Assembly: GCF_039523795.1 (NCBI RefSeq)
Contig: NZ_BAAAFZ010000045.1
Location: forward strand, 1-54,429
Length of the DNA: 54,429 bases
Direction: 5' to 3'
Source of the DNA: Craurococcus roseus
GTDB taxonomy: Bacteria; Pseudomonadota; Alphaproteobacteria; Acetobacterales; Acetobacteraceae
The first letter of the stretch is position 1. Each line of letters starts with the position of its first letter. This document shows, in pieces, positions 34,411-43,405 of this stretch. Both the position numbers and the translations under genes were made by a program. A model generated the notes under the pieces. The model was not told the origin of the DNA. It did no database searches and saw nothing but the letters and a program-made list of their open reading frames with translations.

Positions 34411-35129
34411 GCGGCGGCTCCTTTCAAGCCGGGCGCGGGGCGGGCCGGCGTCGCGCGCGCGAGGCCGCCGTGGAAGTCCAGCACCCGTTCCCGCCATTCG
34501 GCCACCGGGTCGCCGTCCTCCAGCAACTCGAAGGCGCTGCACACACGCGCCCATTGGAAGGCGCCGAACACGATGTAGTCGGCGTAGCGGGGCGCGTCGC
34601 CGCCGAGCCAGGGTTGCCGCTCCAGCGTCACGCGCAGCGGATGTAGCACCTCGCGCCGGAAGGTTTTCACCCGCTCCGCCCGGTCGGCGGAGACCTGCTC
34701 CAGCGGCATCCCGAAGCGGCGTTCCCGGCTTTCGTGGAAGTAGGCGCGGTCGGCGGGGGCGAGCAGGGGCGGGATGTCGGCCACCACCATGCGTGAGACC
34801 TGCGGGTGCTGCACGCCGTCCGCCCAGCTGTTGGTGAAGAGGGACACGGCCTTGCCGCCCTCGCCGCCGAAGAGCGAAGGGCGGTCGGGGTAGCGGTCCT
34901 CCAGCCAACAGGCGATGGCCCAGGAGTCGGGCACGACGCTGTCGCCGTCCACCAGCACCGGCACCTTGCCCTGGCCGGAGAAGCCGAGGCGCTCGGTTTC
35001 GGTGAAGCGCCAGGGGATCGTCTCGACGTCCAGCCCTTTGTGCGCCAGCGCCAGCCGGCTGCGCCAACAGAAGGGGCTGAAGCGGCAAGCCGGATCTTCG
35101 CCCACCAAGTCGTACAGCTTCCTGCCCAT
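34407..35129 (-). CDS. Glutathione S-transferase family protein
   Basis: A 240-residue GST: LYDLVGEDPACRFSPFCWRSRLALAHKG is the first thioredoxin-like unit with a Cys-containing active loop, KVPVLVDGDSVVPDSWAIACWLED the glutathione site, and PRYADYIVFGAFQWARV the helical domain. It resembles beta-etherase-like or fungal-type GSTs that keep the SPFCWR pattern. Coupled to the DsbA-like gene, which suggests joint thiol/glutathione chemistry. Confidence 0.88.
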   Translation of the reverse strand: MGRKLYDLVGEDPACRFSPFCWRSRLALAHKGLDVETIPWRFTETERLGFSGQGKVPVLVDGDSVVPDSWAIACWLEDRYPDRPSLFGGEGGKAVSLFTNSWADGVQHPQVSRMVVADIPPLLAPADRAYFHESRERRFGMPLEQVSADRAERVKTFRREVLHPLRVTLERQPWLGGDAPRYADYIVFGAFQWARVCSAFELLEDGDPVAEWRERVLDFHGGLARATPARPAPGLKGAAA

Positions 35130-35207
35130 GCGTCGGCGCTCCTTGCGACGCAGCTTCGCCCGCGCCGCCGCGCCCCGCCAGGGGCCCCGGGCGCGGCGCG
35201 GGGAGGC

Positions 35208-35468
35208 TCAGCCCAGCTTGAGCATCGGGCAGGCGAGGTCACTCTGCTTCGGCGTGTTGCCGTATTGATGCTCCTTCGCTTGGAAGCCGTTGAAGTACAC
35301 GCAGGAGAGCACTTGGCCTCGCTCGCGCCACGACGAAGACACGAGGACGTTGGTGGAGCTCATCCACAAGCCCGCGCAAACGATGCACAAAGACGCTATG
35401 AAGATTTCGTTGATGTGCATCGCTGAATACACGAACCATCCGGCGTTGTAGCCTCGCGCTTCCGTCAT
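35208..35468 (-). CDS. Small unknown protein with conserved-looking Cys motif, AT-richer
   Basis: An 86-residue product from the ATG at 35468 (GGAGAAGG upstream). It has a hydrophobic segment (EIFIASLCIVCAGLWM) that could be a membrane anchor, then LSCVYFNGFQAKEHQYG and a final DLACPMLKLG. The spaced C-x-Y-F-x-G and A-C-P near the end recall small exported proteins of unknown function in alphaproteobacteria; this is from memory only. The DNA is clearly less GC-rich than its neighbours, hinting at acquisition. Confidence 0.6.
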   Translation of the reverse strand: MTEARGYNAGWFVYSAMHINEIFIASLCIVCAGLWMSSTNVLVSSSWRERGQVLSCVYFNGFQAKEHQYGNTPKQSDLACPMLKLG

Positions 35469-35632
35469 GGTTGCCTTCTCCGCCATGCAACCGGTATAGC
35501 AATCAGCGATCATTTCGCCTCGTCAAAGGCGCGTTTGGCGCGAGCGCTCCGCGCGTTGTCATGACCCGGCCCCGCCTTGGATCGCGGCCCGCTTCGTCTA
35601 GGCTGCGCCGCGACCGCCGCAGAGGAACCGCC

Positions 35633-36259
35633 ATGATCGTCGTCCACCACCTCAACGACTCCCGGTCGCAACGCATCCTTTGGTTGCTCGAGGAGTTGGG
35701 CCTGCCTTACGAGATCGTGCGCTACCAGCGGGATGCGCAGACCCGGCTGGCGCCGCCGGAGCTGAAGGCCGTGAGCCCGCTCGGCAAGTCGCCCGTCATC
35801 ACCGACGATGGCGTGCGGGTCATGGAGTCCGGCGCGATCGTGGATCACGTGATCCGGCGGCATGGTGGCGGGCGGCTGCAGCCTGACCCGGCGACGCCCG
35901 CCTACGACGAGTACGTGCAGTGGCTGCACTACGCCGAGGGCTCGGCCATGCTGCCGCTCATGCTGCACCTCTACGTGTCGCGTTTGGGCGAGGCCGGGGC
36001 GCCGCTCGCGCCCCGCATCGAGGGCGAGATCGCCAACCACCTCGGCCACCTCGACGCGTCGCTGCGGGGGCGCGAGTACCTCATGGGGGATCGCCTCACC
36101 GGCGCAGACGTCCAGATGAGCTTCGTGGCGGAGCTGGCGGGCAAGCTCGGCAAGCGGGCGCGCTATACGGCCGTGGAGGCTTGGGTCGCGCGCTTGCACG
36201 CGCGCCCCGCTTACAAAGCGGCGTTGGAGCGCGGGGGGCCTTACGGCCTCGCGCAGTAG
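35633..36259 (+). CDS. Glutathione S-transferase family protein
   Basis: A 208-residue GST. VHHLNDSRSQRILWLLEELGLPYEIV has the active-site Ser/Arg loop, LKAVSPLGKSPVITDDG the cis-Pro and MESGAIVDHVIRRHG the glutathione contact; GDRLTGADVQMSFVAELAG closes the helical domain. The early sequence (LNDSRSQR) resembles the YghU/GstB-like subgroup. RBS AGAGGAACC before ATG 35633. Third GST in the window. Confidence 0.9.
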   Translation: MIVVHHLNDSRSQRILWLLEELGLPYEIVRYQRDAQTRLAPPELKAVSPLGKSPVITDDGVRVMESGAIVDHVIRRHGGGRLQPDPATPAYDEYVQWLHYAEGSAMLPLMLHLYVSRLGEAGAPLAPRIEGEIANHLGHLDASLRGREYLMGDRLTGADVQMSFVAELAGKLGKRARYTAVEAWVARLHARPAYKAALERGGPYGLAQ

Positions 36260-36271
36260 GCTGCCAGCCCG

Positions 36272-37069
36272 CTACGGCGCCGGGAACAGGGCGTCCGTCC
36301 GGTCCATCACGCGGTAGGCCGCCATGCCGATCCACTCGCGCAAGCCCCACTCGAACTCGCTGAGGCGGCCTGGAAAGGACGCGGCGTACCAGACGTGGAG
36401 CCCCTTCCCGGTGCGGTAGTTCACCGGCCACGGCACGATGTCCCACCCCGCGCGCCGGTACACGCCGACGGAGCGCGGCATGTGGCTCGCCGAGGTAACG
36501 AGGAGCCAGGTCTCGCCCGGCCGGGGCTTGGCGAGAGCGTGGCTCAGCACCGCGTTCTCGTGCGTGTTGCGCGCCCCGGTCTCGAAGATCATGCGTTCGG
36601 GCGGCACGCCCATGCCGGTCCAGAGCTGCCGCGCCACGTCCGCCTCCGTGAGCCCGCCGTGCAGCAACGCGCCCTGGCCGCCGGTGAAGAGGAGGCGCGC
36701 TCCGGGGTGGCGGCGCATCAGCGCCACCGGCTCCGTCATGCGCTCGGCGGCGCCGTTCAGCGCCGGGATGCCGCGGGCCTCGGTCAGGTCTTGCTCCACC
36801 GCGCCGCCCAGCACCACGATGCCGTCCACCCGCGCCGGCTCTTCGGCCGGGCGCGCGAAGCGGTCCTCCAGCGGCATCTGCACCCAGATGTGCAGCGGCA
36901 GCAGCAGCAGCGCCAGGTAGAAACCGAGCCCCGCCGCGATCGGCCAGCGGCCCCAACGCCGTCCGCGCCACACGGCCCACAAGCCGACCAGCGCGACGAG
37001 CAAGGCGAAGGTGCCGGGGCGAAGCGCCAGCCAGAACAGCTTGGACAGCACGAAGAGGAGGTCGGTCAC
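36272..37069 (-). CDS. YdcF/ElyC-type membrane protein (DUF218)
   Basis: A 265-residue protein: two or three N-terminal membrane helices (LLFVLSKLFWLALRPGTFALL, WPIAAGLGFYLALLLLPLHI), then a DUF218 domain: DGIVVLGGAVEQD, GARLLFTGGQGAL, FETGARNTHENAV and LLVTSASHMPRSVGVYRRAG. Homologues such as ElyC affect envelope polysaccharide metabolism through undecaprenyl-phosphate use. The GTG start overlaps the stop of the glycosyltransferase gene (GTGA), so it is the last gene of the polysaccharide operon. Confidence 0.9.
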   Translation of the reverse strand: MTDLLFVLSKLFWLALRPGTFALLVALVGLWAVWRGRRWGRWPIAAGLGFYLALLLLPLHIWVQMPLEDRFARPAEEPARVDGIVVLGGAVEQDLTEARGIPALNGAAERMTEPVALMRRHPGARLLFTGGQGALLHGGLTEADVARQLWTGMGVPPERMIFETGARNTHENAVLSHALAKPRPGETWLLVTSASHMPRSVGVYRRAGWDIVPWPVNYRTGKGLHVWYAASFPGRLSEFEWGLREWIGMAAYRVMDRTDALFPAP

Positions 37070-37932
37070 AGCTCCAGTATCCGGTCCGGCGAGGCCCGGC
37101 CGCGCAGCAGGTCGCCCAACGCCAGCAGGTTGCCCCGGAGCCGCCCGGCGCGGTCCACGTGCGGCTCCGGCCAGGCGGCGCGGGCGGCGTTCATCGCCAG
37201 GTGGCGGAGCGCGCTCGGCAGGGCGTGGCTCCACGGGAAGCTGCCCTTGCGCGCGAGATAGATCGGGTTCGCAACCTGCGAGTAACCCAACCGCCGCCCC
37301 GGCACCCGCCCGGACTTGACTCCGAGGTGGACGCCCCGCGCGCCCTGGAGGCGCAGGATGGCGCCATGCCGGCCGAGGCGGCGGGTGAAGTCTATGTCCT
37401 CGTACCAGGCGTAGAGCGGCAGCGCCTCGTCGAAGCGGAGGTCGTGCGCGCGCACCGGCGCCATCCGCACCGCCATGTTGCAACCGTAGCCGTTGAAGTG
37501 GGGCGCGCAGGCGAGCGGGTCGGGCGCCGGGCGGTCGGCGGCGAGCAGAGCGCGGCCTTCCGCGACCGAGAGGCCCGGCCCCTTCGCGCCGTCGGCGACC
37601 ACGGCGCCGTCCGTCACCGCCGCGTCCGGCCGGGCCTCTAACACCGCCTCCGTGACCGCGAGGTAGTCCGGCGCGGGCAGGAAGTCGTCGTCGAGGAACA
37701 GCACCGCGTCGCAGTCGCCGGCGGCGTCCAGGATGGCGTTGCGCTGCCGCGGCAGGCCTGCGGGCGCCGTGATGAACTCCGCGCCGGGCATGGTGACGCC
37801 CGCGACGTCCTCCGGCACCACGTGGCAGACGATGACGCGGTCCGGCGCGCGCCGCTGCCGGCCGATCTCGGCCAGCGTCTCCGCCAGCACGGCGGCGCGG
37901 CCGCGGGTGGCGATGCCGACGGCGATGCGCAT
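37066..37932 (-). CDS. Glycosyltransferase family 2
   Basis: A 288-residue GT-A enzyme. IAVGIATRGRAAVLAETLAEI is the nucleotide-sugar-binding start, AVLFLDDDFLPAPDYL the metal-binding DxD-type motif, and YEDIDFTRRLGRHG the catalytic ED-containing region. Sugar specificity unknown. Starts five bases after the previous glycosyltransferase gene ends and is coupled to the YdcF-like gene. Confidence 0.9.
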   Translation of the reverse strand: MRIAVGIATRGRAAVLAETLAEIGRQRRAPDRVIVCHVVPEDVAGVTMPGAEFITAPAGLPRQRNAILDAAGDCDAVLFLDDDFLPAPDYLAVTEAVLEARPDAAVTDGAVVADGAKGPGLSVAEGRALLAADRPAPDPLACAPHFNGYGCNMAVRMAPVRAHDLRFDEALPLYAWYEDIDFTRRLGRHGAILRLQGARGVHLGVKSGRVPGRRLGYSQVANPIYLARKGSFPWSHALPSALRHLAMNAARAAWPEPHVDRAGRLRGNLLALGDLLRGRASPDRILEL

Positions 37933-37937
37933 AGCGG

Positions 37938-38816
37938 TCACGCCGGTTGGCCGGAAAGGGGCGGCAAAGGCACGCCCTCCCCGCTTCCCGGCGCGGTGAA
38001 GCCGGCCCAGCGCCCCCGCAAGCTCTCCAGATGGTGGCGCACCGCCACCGCATCGCCGTGGAGGGCTCCGAGCGCCGCGCCGCCGACCGGGCGGACGAAG
38101 AAGGGCAGCCAGACCGAAGTCGGAACACGGTGCCGGCGCAGCACGAAGCCGAGGCCGGTGCCGTAGAGCCGCGCCCGCTCCGCCGCCGCCGCGGTCATTC
38201 GCTTGTCGGGATGCGCGACGCGCAGTTCCGGGTCGTAGAGCGCCTTGTGGCCGGCGGCGACCGCGCGCAGCACGAGGTCGTTGCCCTCGGCCGAGCCGAA
38301 GGGCGTCCCAGGGCCGAGCCGTTCGTCGAAGCCGCCCAGCGCCAGCGCGGTCTCGCGCCGCAGGAACAGGTTGAACTCGATCACGCTGGTCCAGGCGTTG
38401 GCCGGCGTGATCGGCCCGCCGTCCCGCCGCCACCGGCCCGAGCCGAGCCCGCCCTCCGGCGAGGCGGCCGGACCGGTCAGGACGCGCAGCGCGGGGTCGG
38501 CGGCGAAGGCCGCGTCCACCCGCGCCAGCACGCCCGGCGGGTAGACGCAATCGTCGTCCGGGAAGCCGACGATGGCGCCCCGCGCCAGGGAGAGGCCGAG
38601 GTTGCGGGCGTGGCAGGCGTTGGCGCGGTCCGACCGGTGCCGCACGAGCGGCACGCGGCCGGCGTGGCGCGCGATCACCGGGGCGAGGCGGTCGTCCTCG
38701 TTCTGGTCGACGACGATGGCCTCGGCATCGGCGCGGCCCTGCGAGGCAAGAGAGTCGAGAAAGGCTCCGACTTCGCCGCTGCGGCCGCGGGTGGCCACGA
38801 TGAGGGAGAATCGCAT
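37938..38816 (-). CDS. Glycosyltransferase family 2
   Basis: A 292-residue GT-A glycosyltransferase: SLIVATRGRSGEVGAFLDSLA, ANACHARNLGLSLARGAIVGFPDDDCVYPPG with the DDD motif, and GSAEGNDLVLRAVAAGH as the acceptor-side acidic region. It is related to the following gene and may be an old duplicate. Its ATG lies inside the 3' part of the upstream glycosyltransferase reading frame (142-base overlap). Confidence 0.9.
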   Translation of the reverse strand: MRFSLIVATRGRSGEVGAFLDSLASQGRADAEAIVVDQNEDDRLAPVIARHAGRVPLVRHRSDRANACHARNLGLSLARGAIVGFPDDDCVYPPGVLARVDAAFAADPALRVLTGPAASPEGGLGSGRWRRDGGPITPANAWTSVIEFNLFLRRETALALGGFDERLGPGTPFGSAEGNDLVLRAVAAGHKALYDPELRVAHPDKRMTAAAAERARLYGTGLGFVLRRHRVPTSVWLPFFVRPVGGAALGALHGDAVAVRHHLESLRGRWAGFTAPGSGEGVPLPPLSGQPA

Positions 38817-39943
38817 GTCTGGTCCAGCATGTGGTCGGCGACGATGCGCCGCATCGCGTTCTTGAACCGCTCGCGGCCGAAGCGCTGCGCGTTGGCGCGG
38901 CAGTCCGCGGCGGAGATGCCGCGAGGCAGCGCTTCGAACCGCTCCACCGCCGCGGCGATGGCCGCCGCCGATTGCTCCGCGAAGAACAGGCCGGTCGGCT
39001 CCGGGTCCGGCGGGGCGCGGACGATGTCGCGCGCGCCGCCCCGGCCGTAGGCGATGACCGGCGTGCCGCAGGCCTGCGCCTCCACCATGGCGATGCCGAA
39101 GTCCTCTTCGGCGGCGAAGACGAACGCCCGCGCGGTGCGCACCGCCTCCACCAGATCCGCTTGCGGCACGCGGCCGCGCAATTCGATGTTGGGGGCGCCC
39201 GCGGCGGCCGCCTGCACGCGCTTCCATTCCGGCCCATCGCCCAGCACGACGAGGCGGCGCGAGGGCATGGCCCGGAACGCCTCCACCACCAGGTCCACCC
39301 GCTTGTACGGCACCATGCGCGAGGCGACGACGTAATGGTCGCCCCGCCGCGCCCCGTTCGGCGGGAAGCCCGCGACGTCCACCGGCGGATGCACCACCAG
39401 CGCCTCGCGCCGCCAAGCCTTGCGGATGCGGTCGGCGATGTAGCCAGAATTCGCCACCATCACGTCCACGCCGGCGGCGGAGCTGCGGTCCCAGATGCGG
39501 AGCCCGTGCAGCAGCAGCCGCGTCAGCGCGCCCTTCAACCCGCGCTCCATCCCGGATTGGCGCAGGTACTGGTGCTGCAGGTCCCAGGCGTAGCGCATGG
39601 GGCTGTGGATGTAGCTGACGTGGAGCTGCCCCGGCCCGGTCAGCACGCCCTTGGCCACCGCGTGCGAGGAGGACACCACGAGGTCGTAGCCGGAAAGGTC
39701 GAGCTGCTCGATCGCCAACGGCATCAGCGGCAGGAACATCCGGAAGCACCGGCGCGCGAAGGGCAGGCGCTGGATGAAGGTGGTGCGCACCGGCTTGCCG
39801 CGGAGGAAGGCGCGCTCGCCCGCGGGCACGAAGTCGCACACGGCGAAGAGGTCCGCCTCCGGCCAGATTTCCAGGAGCTGCTCGAGCACGCGCTCGGAGC
39901 CCGCATAGCAATCGAGCCACTCGTGAACGACCGCGACCTTCAT
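38675..39943 (-). CDS. Glycosyltransferase family 4 (mannosyltransferase-like)
   Basis: A GT-B enzyme: VAVVHEWLDCYAGSERVLEQLLEIWPEAD is typical of the EpsF/WcaL-type start, HVSYIHSPMRYAWD and ANSGYIADRIRKAW follow, then the nucleotide-sugar domain VASRMVPYKRVDLVVEAF and FAAEEDFGIAMVEAQACGTPVIAYGRGG with the EX7E pair. Family-like sequence ends near DHMLDQT. The last 47 residues read through the start of the next gene in another frame and look non-native, so the natural stop may have been lost. 422 residues as read. Confidence 0.88.
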   Translation of the reverse strand: MKVAVVHEWLDCYAGSERVLEQLLEIWPEADLFAVCDFVPAGERAFLRGKPVRTTFIQRLPFARRCFRMFLPLMPLAIEQLDLSGYDLVVSSSHAVAKGVLTGPGQLHVSYIHSPMRYAWDLQHQYLRQSGMERGLKGALTRLLLHGLRIWDRSSAAGVDVMVANSGYIADRIRKAWRREALVVHPPVDVAGFPPNGARRGDHYVVASRMVPYKRVDLVVEAFRAMPSRRLVVLGDGPEWKRVQAAAAGAPNIELRGRVPQADLVEAVRTARAFVFAAEEDFGIAMVEAQACGTPVIAYGRGGARDIVRAPPDPEPTGLFFAEQSAAAIAAAVERFEALPRGISAADCRANAQRFGRERFKNAMRRIVADHMLDQTCDSPSSWPPAAAAAKSEPFSTLLPRRAAPMPRPSSSTRTRTTASPR

Positions 39944-41031
39944 CGTCCCGCCTCCGCCGATCCCGTCGGCAACAACGCCAGCAGCCGCTCCGCAGCGGCG
40001 TGCCAAGAGAACCCCGCGGCGCGCGCCAAGCCGCGGCGGCGCAGATCCTGCGCCAAGCCGGGCTCCCGCAGCAGCCGCTCCAATGCTTCCGCGGGGCGGG
40101 GGTGTCCGCCCGCGGCGTCGAACCACAGCGCCGCGTCGCCGCAGACCTCCGGCACCGCTCCGGCGGTGGCGGCGAGCACCGGGCAGCCGCAGGCCATCGC
40201 TTCCAGCGGCGGCAACCCGAATCCTTCGTAACGCGACGGGAAGATGAGGCAGAGCGCCGCCTCGTACAGCGCGCGCAGCTCCGCGTCCGTCACCCGCCCG
40301 AGGGCCACCACAGCTTCGCCGGATGGGTCGGCCGCGTTGCGGAACACCCCGGGGTCGGCCGCGCCGGCCACCGCCAGCCGCATTCCCTCCATAGACAGAG
40401 TCGCCGCCACCTCGGACAACACGTTCAGCCCCTTGTGCGCCGCCCGCGTGCCGACCGCGAGCGCGAAGCGTCCCGGCTCCAGGCCGTGCCGCGCCAACAC
40501 GGCGGTTTCGGCCGGTTCGCGCAAGATGTGCTCGGCGCCTTCCGGCAGCACACCGATCCGCCCGGGATCGATGCGGAGGGTGTACGCGATGCGGCAACGC
40601 GAAAACTCGGACACGGTGAGCAGCCGCGCGCCGCAGCGGGGCAAGGCGCGGTGTAGGGCGCGGTACCACGCCCGGAACGCTTTCGAGTACGAGCCCGGCG
40701 TGTCGAACACCCCGGCGTCGTGGATCACCACCGCTTGGCGCCTGCCCGCCAGCAGCGGCGCCGTGTTGCCAAGGCTGACCAGCACCGAGTCGCCGGCGCG
40801 CCGCGGCAGCTCCGCTTGCTCCCAGGCTTGGCCGCGCAACCGGCCGAAACGCTCCACGGCGAGGTGCGGGAAGGCCGAAGCGTCGGCGCCGGACGGCACG
40901 AGCAGCCGCAGCGGCTTGCAGGCGCCCGCCGCGGCCATGCGGTCCAAGGCGGCCGTCATCTCGGCGGCGAAGCGTTGCACGCCGGTGGTCCGCTGCGTCA
41001 AGAAGCGGCCGTTGATGGCGACGGGGCTCAC
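39940..41031 (-). CDS. Glycosyltransferase family 4
   Basis: A 363-residue GT-B enzyme. AINGRFLTQRTTGVQRFAAEM is the WbaZ/MtfB-like opening, VVIHDAGVFDTP, LLTVSEFSRCRIAY and ALAVGTRAAHKGLNVLSEV lead to the donor site FPSRYEGFGLPPLEAMACGCPVL. Start is GTG 41031, overlapping the flippase stop (GTGA); its own stop overlaps the next ATG (ATGA). Part of the polysaccharide operon. Confidence 0.9.
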   Translation of the reverse strand: MSPVAINGRFLTQRTTGVQRFAAEMTAALDRMAAAGACKPLRLLVPSGADASAFPHLAVERFGRLRGQAWEQAELPRRAGDSVLVSLGNTAPLLAGRRQAVVIHDAGVFDTPGSYSKAFRAWYRALHRALPRCGARLLTVSEFSRCRIAYTLRIDPGRIGVLPEGAEHILREPAETAVLARHGLEPGRFALAVGTRAAHKGLNVLSEVAATLSMEGMRLAVAGAADPGVFRNAADPSGEAVVALGRVTDAELRALYEAALCLIFPSRYEGFGLPPLEAMACGCPVLAATAGAVPEVCGDAALWFDAAGGHPRPAEALERLLREPGLAQDLRRRGLARAAGFSWHAAAERLLALLPTGSAEAGR

Positions 41032-42575
41032 GACGGCAGGTGCCCGGCCGCGCGGCGGGGGCGAAGGAGTGCAGCGGGTCGCCGCAGCAAGGCCCGCTCC
41101 TCGGTGTCCAGCGCGCGCAAGGCGAGCAGTGCGAAGCCGGCCAGCGCCAAGCCGCCCGCCGCGAACGGGGCGGCGATGCGGATGCCATGGGGCGCGAAAG
41201 CCGCCGCGGCGAGAAGCGCCAGGAGGCCCGCACCGGCGCCCGCGAGCGGCGCGATGACGCGCCCCGCCGCCTCCGCCGCCGGCGGATAGAGCTTGGCCGC
41301 CAGCACCAGCTTGGCCCCGCAGTCCACGGCCGCGCGCAACGCCCAGGCGACGGCCGCGCCCTCGATGCCAGCCGCGAGGAGCAGCGCGGCGCAGAGCGGC
41401 AGGAACACCGCCGCTTCCGCGAGCGACAGCAGCGCCGTGGCGTCCGGCCGCCCGATGGCGTCGAGGAGGGCCGCCGGCGCGAAGGCGACGCAACTGAAGA
41501 AGATGCCGACGGCGAGGATGCGCAGCACGCCGGCGCCGTTCTCCGCGAACTCCCCGCCGAGCCAGAGCCACAAGACCTCCCGTGCCCCGCCGACCAGGAG
41601 GAGGCAAGCCGGCAGCACCAGCGCCATGACGAGCAGGGCGCCGCGCCGGAGCAGCGCCGCGGCTTCCGACGGGTCGGCGGCGAAGCTCGCGGCGATGGCG
41701 GGCAGCATGGTCTGCGCTACCGCGACCGGCAGGATCCAGGCGCGGAGCACGAGGTCGAGCGGCGTGGCGTAGTACGCGACGGCGGCGAGCGACAGCAGCG
41801 CGCCGATCAAGAACCGGTCGGCGTAAACGAGGGCCTGGGTCGTGATGCCGGACATCGTCATCCATCCCCCCATCCGCACCAGGGGCAGGGCGGGGGCGAG
41901 GCGCGGCAGGCGCCGGAACAGGCCCGGCAGCAACGGCCGCGCCAACCAGAGGTAAGACACGGTGTTGGCGAAGCGGCAAGCGACGAGGGCCAGCATCACC
42001 GCCGTCAGGCTGTCCCAAACCAGGAGCACGAGCACCGGGCCCAGATAATAGAAGATGCTCACCGGAATGGTGACGAGGTTCGCCTCGCGGAAGCGCCGGT
42101 GCGCCGCCAGCACGCCCCAGAGCGCCGCGTTCACCACGACCAGCGGCGCCGCCGCGGCCAGCACGCGCAGCCCGCCCACGGCTTGTTCCCGCAAGGCGGG
42201 CGGCACCAGCAGCACCCGCTCCACCAGCGCCGGCACGCACAACCAGAGGGTGGCGGCGGCGGCGAAGCTGACGCCGAGGAGGAGCACGAGCGCCGCGCCC
42301 ACCAGTTCCGCGCCCTCGTCGGCACGCCCGGCCCCGATCCGCTCGGCGAGGGTGCGGGTCAGGGCTTGGCCCACACCCAGGTCGAACACACCGAACACGC
42401 CCACCATGGCCAGGGCCAAGGTGAACAAGCCCCAGCGCTCGGTGCCGAGCTGGCCGATCAGGACGGGGGTGAGGAGCAGCGCGAGGAGCAGCGGCAGGCC
42501 GCGGCCTGCGGCGTTCCAAGCCACCCCCGCGACCATGGAGCGCGCCCCGGCCGGCCGGAGTTGGGAGTCGCCCAT
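41028..42575 (-). CDS. Polysaccharide flippase (Wzx/MATE-like)
   Basis: A 515-residue membrane protein with about 12-14 hydrophobic helices of the polysaccharide-transport/MVF type: VAWNAAGRGLPLLLALLLTPVLIGQLGTERWGLF, FDLGVGQALTRTLAERIG and DRFLIGALLSLAAVAYYATPLDLVLR are typical of O-antigen flippases. It would move lipid-linked oligosaccharides across the inner membrane. RBS GAGGAATC precedes ATG 42575. It follows the priming transferase gene after 74 bases. Confidence 0.9.
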   Translation of the reverse strand: MGDSQLRPAGARSMVAGVAWNAAGRGLPLLLALLLTPVLIGQLGTERWGLFTLALAMVGVFGVFDLGVGQALTRTLAERIGAGRADEGAELVGAALVLLLGVSFAAAATLWLCVPALVERVLLVPPALREQAVGGLRVLAAAAPLVVVNAALWGVLAAHRRFREANLVTIPVSIFYYLGPVLVLLVWDSLTAVMLALVACRFANTVSYLWLARPLLPGLFRRLPRLAPALPLVRMGGWMTMSGITTQALVYADRFLIGALLSLAAVAYYATPLDLVLRAWILPVAVAQTMLPAIAASFAADPSEAAALLRRGALLVMALVLPACLLLVGGAREVLWLWLGGEFAENGAGVLRILAVGIFFSCVAFAPAALLDAIGRPDATALLSLAEAAVFLPLCAALLLAAGIEGAAVAWALRAAVDCGAKLVLAAKLYPPAAEAAGRVIAPLAGAGAGLLALLAAAAFAPHGIRIAAPFAAGGLALAGFALLALRALDTEERALLRRPAALLRPRRAAGHLPS

Positions 42576-42649
42576 GGAAGATTCCTCGTGGTCCTTCACG
42601 TTCTGAGCCGGGAGGAGGGCGCCGCCGGGCTTCGTGGACCGGGCGCCAT

Positions 42650-43405
42650 TCAAAAGGCGCCGCGGCGCGCCAGCACGGCGGACGGGGTCTTCAGCAAGAT
42701 CCGGAGGTCTTCGCGCAAGCTGGGATTGGCCAGGTAACGCAGGTCCAGCGCCACCCGCGCGGCGTAGCTCGTCTCGCACCGCCCGCTCACCTGCCACAGC
42801 CCGGTGATGCCCGGGCGGGCGGAAGCGTACTCCGCCGCGGCGGCGGGGCCGTAGTGCTCGGCGAGTTCCGCCGCCTGCACCGGCCGCGGCCCGACGAGGC
42901 TCATCTCGCCGCGCAGCACGTTGAGAAGCTGCGGCAACTCGTCGAGACTGCTGGCGCGCAGGAAGCGCCCGAAGGCCGTGACGCGCGGGTCGCGTTTCAG
43001 CTTGCGGGTGGCGTCCCATTCCGCCCGCGCTTCCGGGCTCGCGGCGAGCAGCGCCTCCAGGCGCTCGGCCGAGTCCGTCACCATGGAGCGGAACTTGAGG
43101 CAGCCGAAGCGGCGGCCGCCGCGGCCGATCCGCTCGTGCGCGAAGAGCGCCGGGCCGCCGTCCGCCCTGACCAGGGCCGCGATGAAGAGCAACACCGGCA
43201 GCAGCGCCGCCAGCAAGGCGAGGGCGCCGGCGATGTCGAGCAGGCGCTTCAGCGCCGGGCGCAGCGCCGCGGGCAAACGCTGGCGTGTTCCCGCGGATGG
43301 CCGCCCCGACCGGGCCGGCACGGCGACGACGCGGGGCGTCGCCATGGGCGCCACGTGCCCGGCCGCTTGGGGGCTCAAGGCACTGGAAGCTTCCACGCCG
43401 AGCAT
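42650..43405 (-). CDS. Polyprenyl-phosphate priming sugar transferase
   Basis: A 251-residue WbaP/WcaJ-type enzyme that attaches the first sugar phosphate to undecaprenyl phosphate. ALKRLLDIAGALALLAALL is the membrane-reentrant helix, GRRFGCLKFRSMVTDSAERLEALL the catalytic Arg/Asp region and LRASSLDELPQLLNVLRGEMSLVGPRP the signature. The N-terminal extension with no extra membrane domain marks the short form. ATG 43405 follows AGAGG; the in-frame TTG two codons upstream is less likely. First gene of the operon. Confidence 0.92.
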   Translation of the reverse strand: MLGVEASSALSPQAAGHVAPMATPRVVAVPARSGRPSAGTRQRLPAALRPALKRLLDIAGALALLAALLPVLLFIAALVRADGGPALFAHERIGRGGRRFGCLKFRSMVTDSAERLEALLAASPEARAEWDATRKLKRDPRVTAFGRFLRASSLDELPQLLNVLRGEMSLVGPRPVQAAELAEHYGPAAAAEYASARPGITGLWQVSGRCETSYAARVALDLRYLANPSLREDLRILLKTPSAVLARRGAF

